Positions 40,906 to 50,676 of a stretch of 64,000 bases of DNA are shown here, one piece after another (the first letter of the stretch is position 1; each line of letters opens with the position of its first letter). The stretch spans positions 20,478,256-20,542,255 of the forward strand of contig JASFXZ010000001.1 of the NCBI GenBank assembly GCA_032209605.1, in the 5' to 3' direction. The translations under genes were made by a program, and so were the position numbers. The notes under the pieces were generated by a model that worked only from the letters and a program-made list of their open reading frames with translations, was not told the DNA's origin and ran no database searches. Source of the DNA: Mactromeris polynyma (taxonomy: Eukaryota; Mollusca; Bivalvia; Venerida; Mactridae).

Positions 40906-43503
40906 TCACCTGTAATGTCTGTACATGACATCTATGATATCATACCAACCGATTCCACTAACACGCAAACGCAGCCATGCGTTTGCCCATTTTGGCCCCT
41001 TGATGATTTCTTTTATTGCCAAAATAAGACCGCTGTTTCTGCCCGCTCTTGTTAATAGGAAACGAACGCTAACAGGATTTCTGTTACTAGTATCTAGTCC
41101 AATATCCGGCCGAATGTAAATTCTAGGTGTTTGCAAACTCATTGACCTTATTAAATCTCTAAAGGGTTTGCCGACCTTCGCCAACACAAACTGGATTGAC
41201 GGGTTTGATTGTATGCAGAACTTAAAAATTTCAACTTGAATGTGAAGTGGTAACATCAGAAATGGAAAAGTCGTTCGCCTCTGTGCCCTCCTATTGTTTA
41301 TCATATCTTGAAGCTCTTTCAGGGCTGAACACACAGAGACGTCACCGTTGTCGCCAGAGTCACCGTTGTCGCCAGAGTCACCGTTGTCGCCGGAGTCACC
41401 GTTGTCGCCAGAGTCACCGTTGTCGCCGGAGTCACCGTTGTCGCCGGAGTCACCGTTGTCGCCAGACGCAGCGTTGTCGCCAGAGTCATCGTTGTCGCCA
41501 GAGTCACCGTTGTCGCCAGACGCAGCGTTGTCGCCAGAGTCATCGTTGTCGCCAGAGTCATCGTTGTCGCCAGATGCAGTGTTGTCGCCAGACGCAGCGG
41601 TGTCGCCGGAGTCACCGTTGTCGCCAGAGTCACCGTTGTCGCCAGACGCAGCGTTGTCGCCAGACGCAGCGTTGTCGCCAGACGCAGCGCTGTCGCCAGA
41701 GTCACCGTTGTCATACGACTGTTCTAAGCGTGATATTATGTCCTTGTACACGCGTTGATTGATACGGATACTAACGTAATGCATGCCAAATCCTTCTGGG
41801 AAATACCCCAATGCAATTGTTCCAACATCACCATCGAACTTTCCATCTGCTGACACAATTGATGAGTGTTCTAGTCCTCGGGTACAAACTACCAGGCACT
41901 GCAAATTATATTCTCTCATAAGTGCAATGAGCGTGAGGTTGTCGCCGTATGTCCCATTCTTAGACATATTCTTAACGTATTCATCAAATGTTTCATCATA
42001 GACAAAAGTTTCATAGAAATATCTGTTTTCTACAATGTGATGGACTGCTTCCTTACGTAAAGCATCTACGTCTTTGTATATACCAATTTTACCAAGTTGA
42101 TGCGATATAGCAGCAAATTGACAATTTCCATCCGGATTTGGGTCCATGGCAATATTCACCCCATCCAACAACTGCAGATTTTCATGGTGTGTTGAAACAT
42201 GATAGTACTTAGTTCTGTGATTTTGTTTCTCTGAGCGGTTCTGTTTTAATGAATGTTTTTTAATTTTTCGTTGTTTCTCTAACGCAACAGTTAGGCTAGT
42301 CATGTTTTCGACCCCAACCGATTTGCTTACGAATCCAAGTTCGGGTTTGTTCGGTACTTGAAATGACACGATATAAACACCATTTCGTTTTACTTTTTCT
42401 ACCTTGCCTTCGATAACATATCTTTTGGTTGGCACCCTGGATTTTCGAAAGGGATAGCGAATTAATACTGTCTCTCCTACTTTGTACTTGCTTGGGGAAG
42501 TTGCGTTTTTCAACAGCGACCTGTAAGCCGTTTTATTTGCTCGCCGTATGGTTTTCTTTATTTCACGAGAACTATGACGTTCTTTGGTAAAAACATGACT
42601 TCTTCCGTAGTAGGCTTCAAAGGGCGTGAGACCCCCAAGAACTCGTTTGAAACTTGTGTTTATGGCATAGGCTAAATCTTGAAGCCCTTCGACCCAGTTA
42701 AATCCACGTTTACTTTTTGTTGCAAATAGAATCTTGGCCTTTATAACACTGTTTGACCTTTCACACTTGCCCTGTGATTGAGGATGATACGGCCTACTAT
42801 TGATAATTTTGATGTTGTACTTGTTCAACAAAAGTTTCATACTAGGGCCTTTAAATTCCAGTCCGTTGTCACATTGGGTGATGTCAGGGGCAAGGTTAAC
42901 CATCAACACGTCCTCTAATGCCTTTGCAACTTCACACGAACTCTTCGTTTTCAGGGGTTTTGGCATAACGTACCTCGAATAAACGTCCACGACTTGTAGA
43001 ATATAACTGTATGTGGACCCCTTGTAGCTAACACTTTGATTTTTCATGTTAATTAGGTCAATCTGCCATCTTTTGCCTGGTTCCTCTTCTGTAATTGTCT
43101 TTGGCGTTGGCTTGTTTGTAAATCTCGGATACTTCTCATGGTAATACTTGCTATTGTACAGTATTTCAAGGATAGCTTGGTCCGAGAACCCCGTGTAATT
43201 TACTTTCAGTTTGTTGTAAATAACCCTTGCTCCACATCCTTTGTTTTCCATGAACATCTTCTCAACAAATCTAGGAAGATCTTCTTTCACAAGGACTTGC
43301 TTTCCGCCACACAATAAAGAACCCCGGTCACCAAGCTCGAAGTCCTTACGTTTTCTAATCATGGCCAAACAATTATTCTCTTCAGGTGTCCGTTTCTTCA
43401 CAGGGACATCGAACGATCCGTTTAAACATCTGACAATAATGTCGTACTTCGACCTGGGCAAGCACCCTAATTGCTTCCTTTTTCTCCTAATTGCTTCCTT
43501 CAT
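40906..43503 (-). CDS. Ginger1-like transposase: integrase core + OTU protease + SGDN repeat + F-box-like end (865 aa)
   Basis: The integrase core has D149 (RWQIDL), D212 (TQCDNGLEF) and E248 (QSQGKCERSN): D-x62-D-x35-E, the retroviral/gypsy D,D(35)E pattern, so the catalytic triad is complete. An SH3-like segment follows (~338-385, YKVGETVLIRYPFRK). No HHCC zinc finger is visible; the N-terminus has a helical motif (ARVIYNKLKVNYTGFSDQAI) as in KRBA2-like proteins. An OTU-type cysteine protease spans ~448-580 with DPNPDGNCQF (D458, C461) and MHYVSI (H575), all catalytic residues present. Residues ~598-720 are about 20 SGDNxx hexapeptides. The last ~115 residues hold an F-box-like LPLHIQVEIFKFC...KVGKPFRDLI. 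The ATG directly follows a splice-acceptor-like sequence (tattatttcag), so an upstream non-coding exon is likely. The upstream frame has stops. Confidence 0.88.
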   Translation of the reverse strand: MKEAIRRKRKQLGCLPRSKYDIIVRCLNGSFDVPVKKRTPEENNCLAMIRKRKDFELGDRGSLLCGGKQVLVKEDLPRFVEKMFMENKGCGARVIYNKLKVNYTGFSDQAILEILYNSKYYHEKYPRFTNKPTPKTITEEEPGKRWQIDLINMKNQSVSYKGSTYSYILQVVDVYSRYVMPKPLKTKSSCEVAKALEDVLMVNLAPDITQCDNGLEFKGPSMKLLLNKYNIKIINSRPYHPQSQGKCERSNSVIKAKILFATKSKRGFNWVEGLQDLAYAINTSFKRVLGGLTPFEAYYGRSHVFTKERHSSREIKKTIRRANKTAYRSLLKNATSPSKYKVGETVLIRYPFRKSRVPTKRYVIEGKVEKVKRNGVYIVSFQVPNKPELGFVSKSVGVENMTSLTVALEKQRKIKKHSLKQNRSEKQNHRTKYYHVSTHHENLQLLDGVNIAMDPNPDGNCQFAAISHQLGKIGIYKDVDALRKEAVHHIVENRYFYETFVYDETFDEYVKNMSKNGTYGDNLTLIALMREYNLQCLVVCTRGLEHSSIVSADGKFDGDVGTIALGYFPEGFGMHYVSIRINQRVYKDIISRLEQSYDNGDSGDSAASGDNAASGDNAASGDNGDSGDNGDSGDTAASGDNTASGDNDDSGDNDDSGDNAASGDNGDSGDNDDSGDNAASGDNGDSGDNGDSGDNGDSGDNGDSGDNGDSGDNGDSGDNGDVSVCSALKELQDMINNRRAQRRTTFPFLMLPLHIQVEIFKFCIQSNPSIQFVLAKVGKPFRDLIRSMSLQTPRIYIRPDIGLDTSNRNPVSVRFLLTRAGRNSGLILAIKEIIKGPKWANAWLRLRVSGIGWYDIIDVMYRHYR
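41342..41714 (-). repeat. 18-bp in-frame tandem repeat coding SGDNxx
   Basis: Eighteen-base units (read on + as GTCGCCAGAGTCACCGTT) encode hexapeptides SGDNGD, SGDNAA, SGDNDD. About 20 copies keep the frame and show three residue classes. ORFs on the opposite strand and other frames are shadows of this repeat. Confidence 0.95.
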
Positions 43504-44939
43504 CTGAAATAATATAATAAGTTATTATACATTTATACTTCATTAGTTAATAGAGCTTGTATTGAACACCGCGTGTCGAAAACGAATGTCTCACGACATG
43601 AGCTGAGCTAAAATCACTCGTCTGATAGCTCCGCTAAAATTTACAATCCGAACTTCCGGGCAATATGCGCAATGAAAGTAGCAAGTACTTCATGTAAAGT
43701 TTCATTGAAATCCAACCGAATTCAAATTCAGGGGAAAAATAGCGGGCAAACTTATGGCGGTCAACGGACAAACGGTCTGTAGAAACCAATGCTACGTGGA
43801 TGGAAGGGATATAAAGAAGGGGCCCTGGGGGCCTAGGTCGCTCACCAGAAGTCACGACTAGGCAGGGTTCGAAGGTCAAAGACCTATAAACTCCATAAAA
43901 TTTAAAATGTTCAAATCTACAGATTAAAGGAGCTCGATCTGATTTTGGTGGAAAATACACTTTCGAAAAAAATTGTTTCCAAAAGTCGCTATTAATGATT
44001 TTGTGAATTGTTTGGGTTAATCTAAAAATACTGACCAGAGGACATTGCATGACATCAAATACAATCCGAAAAAATAACAAGATTTTTTATTTTTCAATTA
44101 AAATACACCAAAATTGGTATTTTTGTCCTATTTATTGAATAGGAATGGAATAGGCCGAAAATATCGCGTTAGTAGATCTAACGCGAAATCCATTTTCCAT
44201 GCATTTTCAGTTGTTTTACGATACAATTTCTTCGATATAATTCAATATCCTTTGGTCAGTAGTTTGGTCCCAACACAGGCACGGGACGGTGCCAATTTTT
44301 ACCCCAGGGGCATAATTTGAACAATCTTAGTATAGGACCCCAAAATTATGTCACATACCAAAATTATGTCACATACCAAATATCAAACCTCAAGGCCTTG
44401 CAGTTTCGGACAAGAATATTTTTAAAGATTTCACTATGATTTGCCTTTTCGTTGCCATGACAACCAGAGTTCTTCATGAAATGGAATTCTTTGAACAACT
44501 TTGGTAGAGCTTGATGCAAGGACTATTCCTGCCAAGTTTCATTGAATTTGGCTTAGCGGGTTAGGAGGAGAAATCGTTTGAAGAAATTGTTGACGGACGC
44601 ACGTACGGACGCACGCACGCACGGACGATGGACAACTTGCCATCACAATAGCTCACCTTGATCACTTTGTGCTCAGGTGAGCTGAAATGTATCTTGAGAG
44701 CTGATGATGGACAACATTTTTCATGAAGTTTCATGACTGTAGCTTAAATATTTTAGCAGTTTAGGAGTTACGCACCCGGAAGGAATGCCACGGACAATTG
44801 GATAGACGGACGGACAACTGCAAATGCACTCTGAGGGGGGGGGGGGGCATAAAACATAAAAATCAATGCATGTTAAAACATCAATGCATATTAAGACAAC
44901 TGAAAATTAAAATTATGTACAGTACTTACTGTCAAGAAT
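43504..44939 (-). other. Putative 5' UTR intron of the transposase gene, filled with repeats
   Basis: Bounded by a perfect donor GTAAGT (minus, 44934-44939) and a tattatttcag acceptor next to the ATG. It contains an AGGTGAGCT-type dispersed repeat (43580-44690), with an inverted pair at 43950-44070 and 44170-44270 (GACCAGAGGACATTG / CCTTTGGTCAGTAG), then ACGGACG-rich sequence and a G-run. No coding sequence. Confidence 0.5.
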
Positions 44940-45080
44940 TCTTTTGAAGTTTGAAGAAAGTTTGGATTTCAATTCTTTCTAGTCGAAAATCACAACTTTT
45001 CTTGCCGACCGCCAAGTCAAATATGGTTACTGACTTCTGAGTAAGACTCGTGTGCAAAATTCCCGCCTTTTTAAAGCGGC
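44940..45080 (-). promoter_or_regulatory. Putative TATA box and non-coding first exon of the transposase gene
   Basis: On the minus strand TTTAAAAAG (45067-45075) lies ~130 nt upstream of the donor TTGACA|GTAAGT. A start site about 30 nt downstream of that box would give a first exon of roughly 100 nt without ATG. This fits the acceptor at the ORF start; it is inference from signals only. Confidence 0.4.
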
Positions 45081-45188
45081 ACGTTATCAAAGAAAAAATC
45101 GGAAACTTCAAAGCTTTGTCGGCTTCTCAGCAATATGACGTCGGAACGACAAATCAACTTTACAAAGTAAGGCCAAATAAAACATTAT

Positions 45189-46161
45189 GTCTGGTTCCGG
45201 TGACATGCCCCCAAAAAGTAGGTAGGGTAGGTCGGCATTTCTTTTTATTTTATTTATTTATTTATTTTTACTGATGCTGAGTGAAAGGTGATATAATAAC
45301 GTTATTTTAATGTATATTTTGTGTGATTAAAGTCTTCTGTGCGTGCAACACTAAGCTTTTTATGTACTGTAAACATGCATAGTGTGCAAGCTGGAGGAGT
45401 TTTATGCACATTTAACCCTATAGGTTTAATAATTGTTTCTTTCTGTACGTGTTATATTTTGAAAATATAATTCGCTATAAACGAGACCACTTTTGGTGCT
45501 TGCTATGACTAGTACAGTATTTATGCAATTATATGGCAAAATCATGGGTTGTAGAACATTTTAAATTGACTGAATATCAGCGTAAAAAGAAGTCGCAGGG
45601 AATGCTTTACGTTGAATGCTTTAGTGCTGTGCAAATTCGTACATTTATTTAAAAATATGAGGTTTTGATTCGAACCTTGCCACAAGATCTAGAGGGGACT
45701 GGTAATAAACCCAGTAAATAAAAGACTGTTTCATCTAAAACTCATACTGTGCTATTTTAGTCTTTAAATCAAATGGTTTTGGGTTTGATAGTTCATTATA
45801 TTAAAGCTAACAGCTCCTGTTCCAGAAAATAACCAACACTCTAACGCACACATCTGCTTACCAACCAAAAAAGATTGAATATCCAATGTTTCAAATTCAA
45901 ATAATTGACACATACAATGTATTTCTATTTTCAAAATTTACTTTCCCTTAATCAAGACAACATATTATAGATTCAAAACTTAAACTAAAATTATTAAGTT
46001 TTGTTTTATTTTTAGAATGTTTACATGAACGCTTTAAAAACGTTCTTTACAATTCTCTTGAATATTGAGTAAAAAATCGGACCAATTTTTTCGTATTCAA
46101 ATAAAAAAAAGTTTAGGGTCGGGCGAAAAAAATAGGTAGGGTCGGGTCACCGGAACCAGAC
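45189..46161. mobile_element. 973-bp TIR element nested in the transposon
   Basis: Ends GTCTGGTTCCGGTGAC and GTCACCGGAACCAGAC are exact inverted repeats. Further in, AGTAGGTAGGGTAGGTCGG and ATAGGTAGGGTCGGGT are related but not exact complements. The interior is AT-rich with no ORF of note. No clear target duplication. Confidence 0.7.
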
Positions 46162-46259
46162 AATTTTTTTCTTTTCGCCTAATGTTTAGGAATACAGTCA
46201 CACCTGTCTAAAGCAGCCAGTCAAACATCCTTATTTTTGGAGAGATATATTCATTTAAA

Positions 46260-46560
46260 AGAGCTCAAAATCTCTTAAATCGGATTTTGGTGAAAATACA
46301 CTTTCGAAAAAAAAAGTTTTAAAAATTTGAAAATTGCTATTAATGATCTTGTGAATTGTTTGGGTCAATCTAAAACTACTGACCAAAGGATATTGAATTA
46401 TATCGAAGAAATTCTATCGTAAAACAACTGCAAATGCATGAAATATGAATTTCGTTAGTTATTTTTTCGGCCCAATTTCTTGTTTATTTTTCGGATTTTC
46501 TCATGCAATATCTTCTTGTCAGAAGTTTTAGATTGACCCAAACAATGCACGAAATCATTA
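46260..46560. repeat. Dispersed repeat shared with 43945-44270
   Basis: GAAAATACACTTTCGAAAAA, TTGTGAATTGTTTGGGTCAA and CTACTGACCAAAGGATATTG occur here and, in part inverted, at 43945-44270 and 46480-46560. Function unknown, non-coding. Confidence 0.6.
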
Positions 46561-46884
46561 ATATGGCTGACGCGACGTCATTCGACCAATCGAATGCGAC
46601 GTCGACATTCCTGCAACGACGTTTGCTTAAAGCAATCATATCTGGACAAAACCTACCAATTATTATTAAAATGTATTAAAATATAAGCATTAATACCGAG
46701 GGGTATTAAACGATCAAATTTTCCAAGAAGCGCTGGCGCGCTTTATGGATTTGCTCGCCTACCTTTACCCTTACAAGTTCACACTCTATGAACACAACCA
46801 AAATGCGATAATCCTCAAACTTTTACAGAGTTACCTGGAGCAAGCACGTCTCTAGTCTTAGAGTACTAGTACTTAGTAACCAGT

Positions 46885-47065
46885 ACTAAGCAGATACATT
46901 CGCCAGTAATTGACAACTGCCCTACTTGAAACAGCGGTAGGGGAAGAATGGCCGTAGAAATCATTTCGTGACCAATCTCCACGAAAGTATCTGGCCCGCC
47001 CGGGAATCGAACCCAGGCCGCCTGCGTGCCAATCTGACGCGCAACCGACTGAGCTAGCCGGCGAA
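46885..47065 (-). mobile_element. tRNA-derived SINE, minus strand
   Basis: On the minus strand GCCGGCTAGCTCAGTCGGTT (A box) and GGGTTCGATTCCCGGGCGGG (B box), then a conserved-looking body TTTCGTGGAGATTGGTCACG, AAATGATTTCTACGG to GGCAGTTGTCAATTACTGGC. The acceptor arms do not pair, so it is a SINE head rather than a tRNA gene. Confidence 0.7.
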
Positions 47066-47132
47066 ACAGTTACACAACCAGCAAAATCCATGTAAAGTGT
47101 GGTTAGGTTAGCTGTTTCTGTTACTGCTAGTT

Positions 47133-47133
<1 letters not shown>

Positions 47134-47206
<73 letters not shown>
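47134..47206. repeat. (GAC)n(GAT)n trinucleotide array near the right TIR
   Basis: About 13 GAC followed by about 12 GAT triplets. Read inward from the right terminus it is (ATC)n then (GTC)n, the same strand sense as the CAT/GTC array inside the left terminus. ACAAAAGT borders the array here and recurs in the left array. Confidence 0.95.
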
Positions 47207-47394
47207 ACTTTTGTCACTTCCAATATTAGGTTAATACAATGTATTTGAGTTTGAAAAAAAGTTTACACATTGGCAGACTATTTCATTTATTAAGAAATAC
47301 ATAATTTATGTACCATATACGTAGGCCATTTTCATTTTATGAGTTTTTTTGGTATGTACCAAATACGTTTTGGCGAGCATAGACAAACTTATTC

Positions 47395-47537
47395 CAACCG
47401 AATATGGTACAATGTTTGTACCATATTCGGTCGAAAATTGTACCATATTCGGTCCGAATATGGTACATTTGTACCATATTCGGCCGAATATGGTACATTT
47501 GTACCATATTCGTTTTTGTACCAAATACGGTCCGACA
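47395..47537. repeat. Right TIR and subterminal palindromic site array
   Basis: Seven or more CCGAATATGGTAC sites in alternating orientation, closing with GTACCAAATACGGTCCGACA. The outer ~75 bp is the inverted match of 38977-39051. Confidence 0.9.
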
Positions 47538-47543
47538 GAGCCC
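47538..47543 (+). repeat. Right target-site duplication GAGCCC
   Basis: Matches 38971-38976 directly outside the left terminus. Confidence 0.75.
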
Positions 47544-48101
47544 TGTTCAACATTCTTGTTGTCTCATGTATATTGTCGAATACCGATTGTTTAGTCAACT
47601 TCACACACCCTTCAGTCTTGCCCTAATAAGTGATTGTTGGCGTAAAGTATTTGTATAAGCACATTTGTTTTTCTCAAACAGTTTAATATCAACGTCGCCA
47701 CAAAACCCAAATGTCGGTTTAGGTCACTCGAGAGACATCTGCACTTCCAGATCGTCCCCATAATTTAAATTCCCTAAGGATGTGATTTCCGAATGTACAT
47801 TGTTTAATGGATGGTTTCTTTCAAAAGTGACCAAAACTTTATCTAAGGGTATTTTTCTTCTTCATGCGTCATTTGTAACTCATTCTAAGGTAACGATGGT
47901 CGCAATTACCAATACCCACAATGCTTAGGTGGAAGTAGCCGTATGTACATGTTCTCTGTCCTGAAAATGTAACGTACGAGAACAAAACAAGAACTTGAGT
48001 GATTCTACTTCAAAGTCATAACATCAGCAACAGATATATATAAAGTATATACGCAAGCCAGACATTTTGCCAGTCAATTAGAAGACCCTACAAAGCACAT
48101 A

Positions 48102-48456
48102 CATTGGAACACGCTTATAACGAATTTCTGGGGACCTGGAGATTTATTTCGTTATATCCAAACTTTGTTATATCCATAGGCCTACAACGAAATTTCATTA
48201 TACATGTAATTCTATTGATATAACAAATTTCGTAATATCATCCTATTTTCACACCCAGACCAATCGAAATTGTGAATTGCGTTAAAGTATGCCTTTTTGG
48301 ACCCCAAAATTACGCTATATCCAAATTCGTTATAACTGTCTAGTTATACATGTACAATGAAATATAGAACAACTTGGTCGTGGAATAAAAATTACTACGT
48401 ACTATCCGATTTTTCGTTATAACCGAGTACATGTACGTTATAAATTTGTTCCACTG
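48102..48456. mobile_element. Pogo/Tigger-like MITE, TA-flanked
   Basis: CATTGGAACACGCTTATAAC and TTATAAATTTGTTCCACTG are inverted ends; TA lies outside both (48100-48101 and 48457-48458). The interior has repeated TTATAACGAA / TTCGTTATA blocks. Confidence 0.75.
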
Positions 48457-48829
48457 TATACTTCTTTCGCTGTATTAGTGTTCACAGATATTCTCCCTGT
48501 ATACGCATATTGTAGCAGATAGGAGCATTTCATCGCTTACACAATACGTAACACCAGATTACGAGGAGAGCTAAATGTCTTCATCGCGGCCATGATCAAA
48601 TCACTTTTACATATTTCAAGCGGATAAAATGAATTTAGAAGTGGACATAAATATGCAACATTCAAAGTGGGCAGCCATCCCACAAACACAAGGGGACATG
48701 AAACATACATATGCCCAATTATAAAGGGAAAGGGACATAAACATAATCATGATTACAGTTCAGATGTCATCCCCTCCACCTAGGGACAACAGTTTTGACG
48801 GTTACCCAAATAACCATAAAATTACGTGA

Positions 48830-48885
48830 TGGACGTCATAATTCGTACGTTGTGACGTCACAATTCATACGTCATATGACGTCTT
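48830..48885. promoter_or_regulatory. Cluster of CRE-type GACGTC sites
   Basis: GGACGTCATA, TGTGACGTCACA (48851-48862) and ATGACGTC within 55 bp. They resemble CREB/ATF sites; no gene start is recognisable next to them. Confidence 0.35.
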
Positions 48886-49194
48886 TTCCAAGGCCTAAAT
48901 CATTCGAGCAGAGCACACGTACATTATTTCAAGCGCATTAAATTCCTGACACCACGATCACTGAGGATAAAAAAAGTGGTAGGAGAAGCTTGTGGAGAAG
49001 GAGAACGGAGAAGTTATCTAGTCTAAACATCCCTGGGTTGGTGAGAGCTCTAACTTGTGGTAAACACAAGACAGTGGTTAAAGAGAGATACCTTTCAAAT
49101 CACGAATAAGATTATCAGCTTCACTTGTTAGAACAGAGGTTTTATATACAGACTCAAAGACTTAACGGTAAGTCTTGATGTGGAAAATGAAATA

Positions 49195-49565
49195 CAAATG
49201 GCTTATTTGAGACACGATTGTCTTACATAGAACTAAATCTCCACTTTATTATTCTACATAAACCTCTAATAACACCATCACGACCCTTCTTGATTAAATT
49301 AGGGTGGCTATCATTTGAAAATAGATGTAAATTTCTCTAAGCAGCTATAGTGCATAAATTCTCACATAATAAAATGCTCACTTTCATGATATTATACTTT
49401 CTTTCACCCATCTACTCATTAAGATCCACCACCCACAATGACATAGTACCCTTTTCCTTAATAATCAAATTATGTTAACGAACATTTTCTTTTTATGCTC
49501 GTGAGGTATGGAACTCCATTCCTGTAAATATACGTTTTATATATTGTACAGATACATTTAAAAAT
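49195..49565 (+). pseudogene. Decayed 3' end of a CR1/jockey-type non-LTR retrotransposon ORF2
   Basis: Translated across stops, the + strand shows the usual ORF2 tail: SRPFLIKLGWLSFENR, then YSLRSTTHND, then RTFSFYAREVWNSIPVNIR and TDTFKNT. This is the pattern RP-L-LGWL...R, SLRS, R-FS--AP-WNSLP--IR, T---FK of reverse transcriptase C-termini. At least two stop codons break the frame, so it is a dead copy, truncated at the 5' end. Confidence 0.65.
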
Positions 49566-50676
49566 ACTTAATACTGAATCAATACTATTTCATTCTTGCA
49601 TGTCTATGTCTGTGGTCGTTTTATTTTATTTTCAGATTATTTTAACTTGTGTAGATCTAGCTATTAATAATCTCATTTTAATATCATTATAATTACGTTG
49701 TATGAATGAAGATGTGTAGATGTGCTGATTTTTTTAATGTTGATGTCTTACATTGTTGTTGTTTGAAGACCACATTGTAAAAAAAGATACACCTGTATTT
49801 TATTGTGACACAGTGTTATCTTCATGAAATAAAGATATTAATCATATTATTATTATTTAAGTGCTATTTTTTAAACTATTATAAGTAACATCCGAGGTTA
49901 TGTCTCTATTAATTTATGCTATCTTCCGTTGGCGACCATTGATGAAACTAATTGCTACATAAAATACTTTGGTATATACAACTAATTATTGTAATGTAGA
50001 TCTACATTCAACTTATTTAATCTAATGAAAAATGAATTATTTGCTTTTCTCCTTTGTATTTCAATACTTTACCTTCATGAAAAAGTTAATAGATCTACTA
50101 CAAAGTACCATTATCGTATTTTTTTTTAAATATCATATTTTTACTTTCCGCTGACAGAATCATCAAACATTGACAGAAGGATGGTCAAGATGGCTAAAGC
50201 AGCCAAAGCAAGTAATGAACATTTCAAAAGACTGAGAGATGGTCAATGGCATATAACAAAATAAAGAAATATAAGTTCCGATAAAACCTGTTGATGAAAT
50301 ATTAGTTTGTGTGTATAAAGTTTTACATCATTTTAAACATATACGTACGAGTATTGTAGTCATGTACATGTTCCTTGTGTCTATGTTTGCAGCATTTTGG
50401 TAAGTGAAATAACGATTTAATGACATTACTTCCAGAATCCCATAACTTGTTTTTCGTCTTTTTGAGAAAAACAACTTTAAAGTTTTACCCTCTGGAGATA
50501 ATTGTTACATACAGGGTTATGGAATTGCATTTTATTTAAGTTATGTGCATTTCCGAACAATATAGGTAGTACAGATAGAAAGAGCTTGGAAAGACGGTTT
50601 CAACGATATACGTACTAAAAACCCGCCAGATATTGAGTAACGGGGTTCTTGAAATAAGGTGACGATTTCTTATAAC
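49566..50676. other. AT-rich stretch without a supported gene
   Basis: Includes an AATAAAG near 49828 that could end the LINE remnant's 3' UTR. I see no other feature. Confidence 0.5.

Larger units (their letters stand above)
38977..47537 (-). mobile_element. Ginger1-like DNA transposon, 8.56 kb, apparently complete
   Basis: The left end TGTCGGACCGTATTTGGTAC continues for about 75 bp and matches the inverted right end ending GTACCAAATACGGTCCGACA with only a few changes. A GAGCCC repeat flanks both sides. The single large ORF encodes a gypsy-integrase-like transposase with an OTU domain, the combination described for Ginger1 cut-and-paste elements; TGT...ACA termini are also a stated Ginger trait. 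Known Ginger1 copies use 4-bp CCGG/CCGT targets, so a 6-bp or AGCC target here is unusual. There is no reverse transcriptase, gag or LTR, so this is not a gypsy retrotransposon. Other repeats have inserted in it: a TIR element (45189-46161) and a SINE (46885-47065). It appears young because the ORF is intact and the TIRs agree. Confidence 0.85.
47544..49190. other. Intergenic, no supported gene
   Basis: No ORF or splice-supported exon. It holds a 355-bp TIR element (48102-48456) and a CRE-like cluster (48830-48890). Confidence 0.6.

Noticed and set aside
41247..41762. RCRQSHRCR-type, SPESPL-type and TLATTV-type ORFs
   Set aside because: Shadows of the SGDNxx coding repeat in other frames of the transposase gene.
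43634..44080. 148-codon minus-strand ORF in the putative transposase intron
   Set aside because: It lies across dispersed repeat sequence with no motif and no link to the transposase frame.
46980..47065. Functional tRNA gene on the minus strand
   Set aside because: A and B boxes are good but the acceptor arms do not pair, and a SINE-like body follows.
38977..47537. Interpretation as a gypsy LTR retrotransposon
   Set aside because: No reverse transcriptase, RNase H or gag, and the ends are inverted, not direct, repeats.
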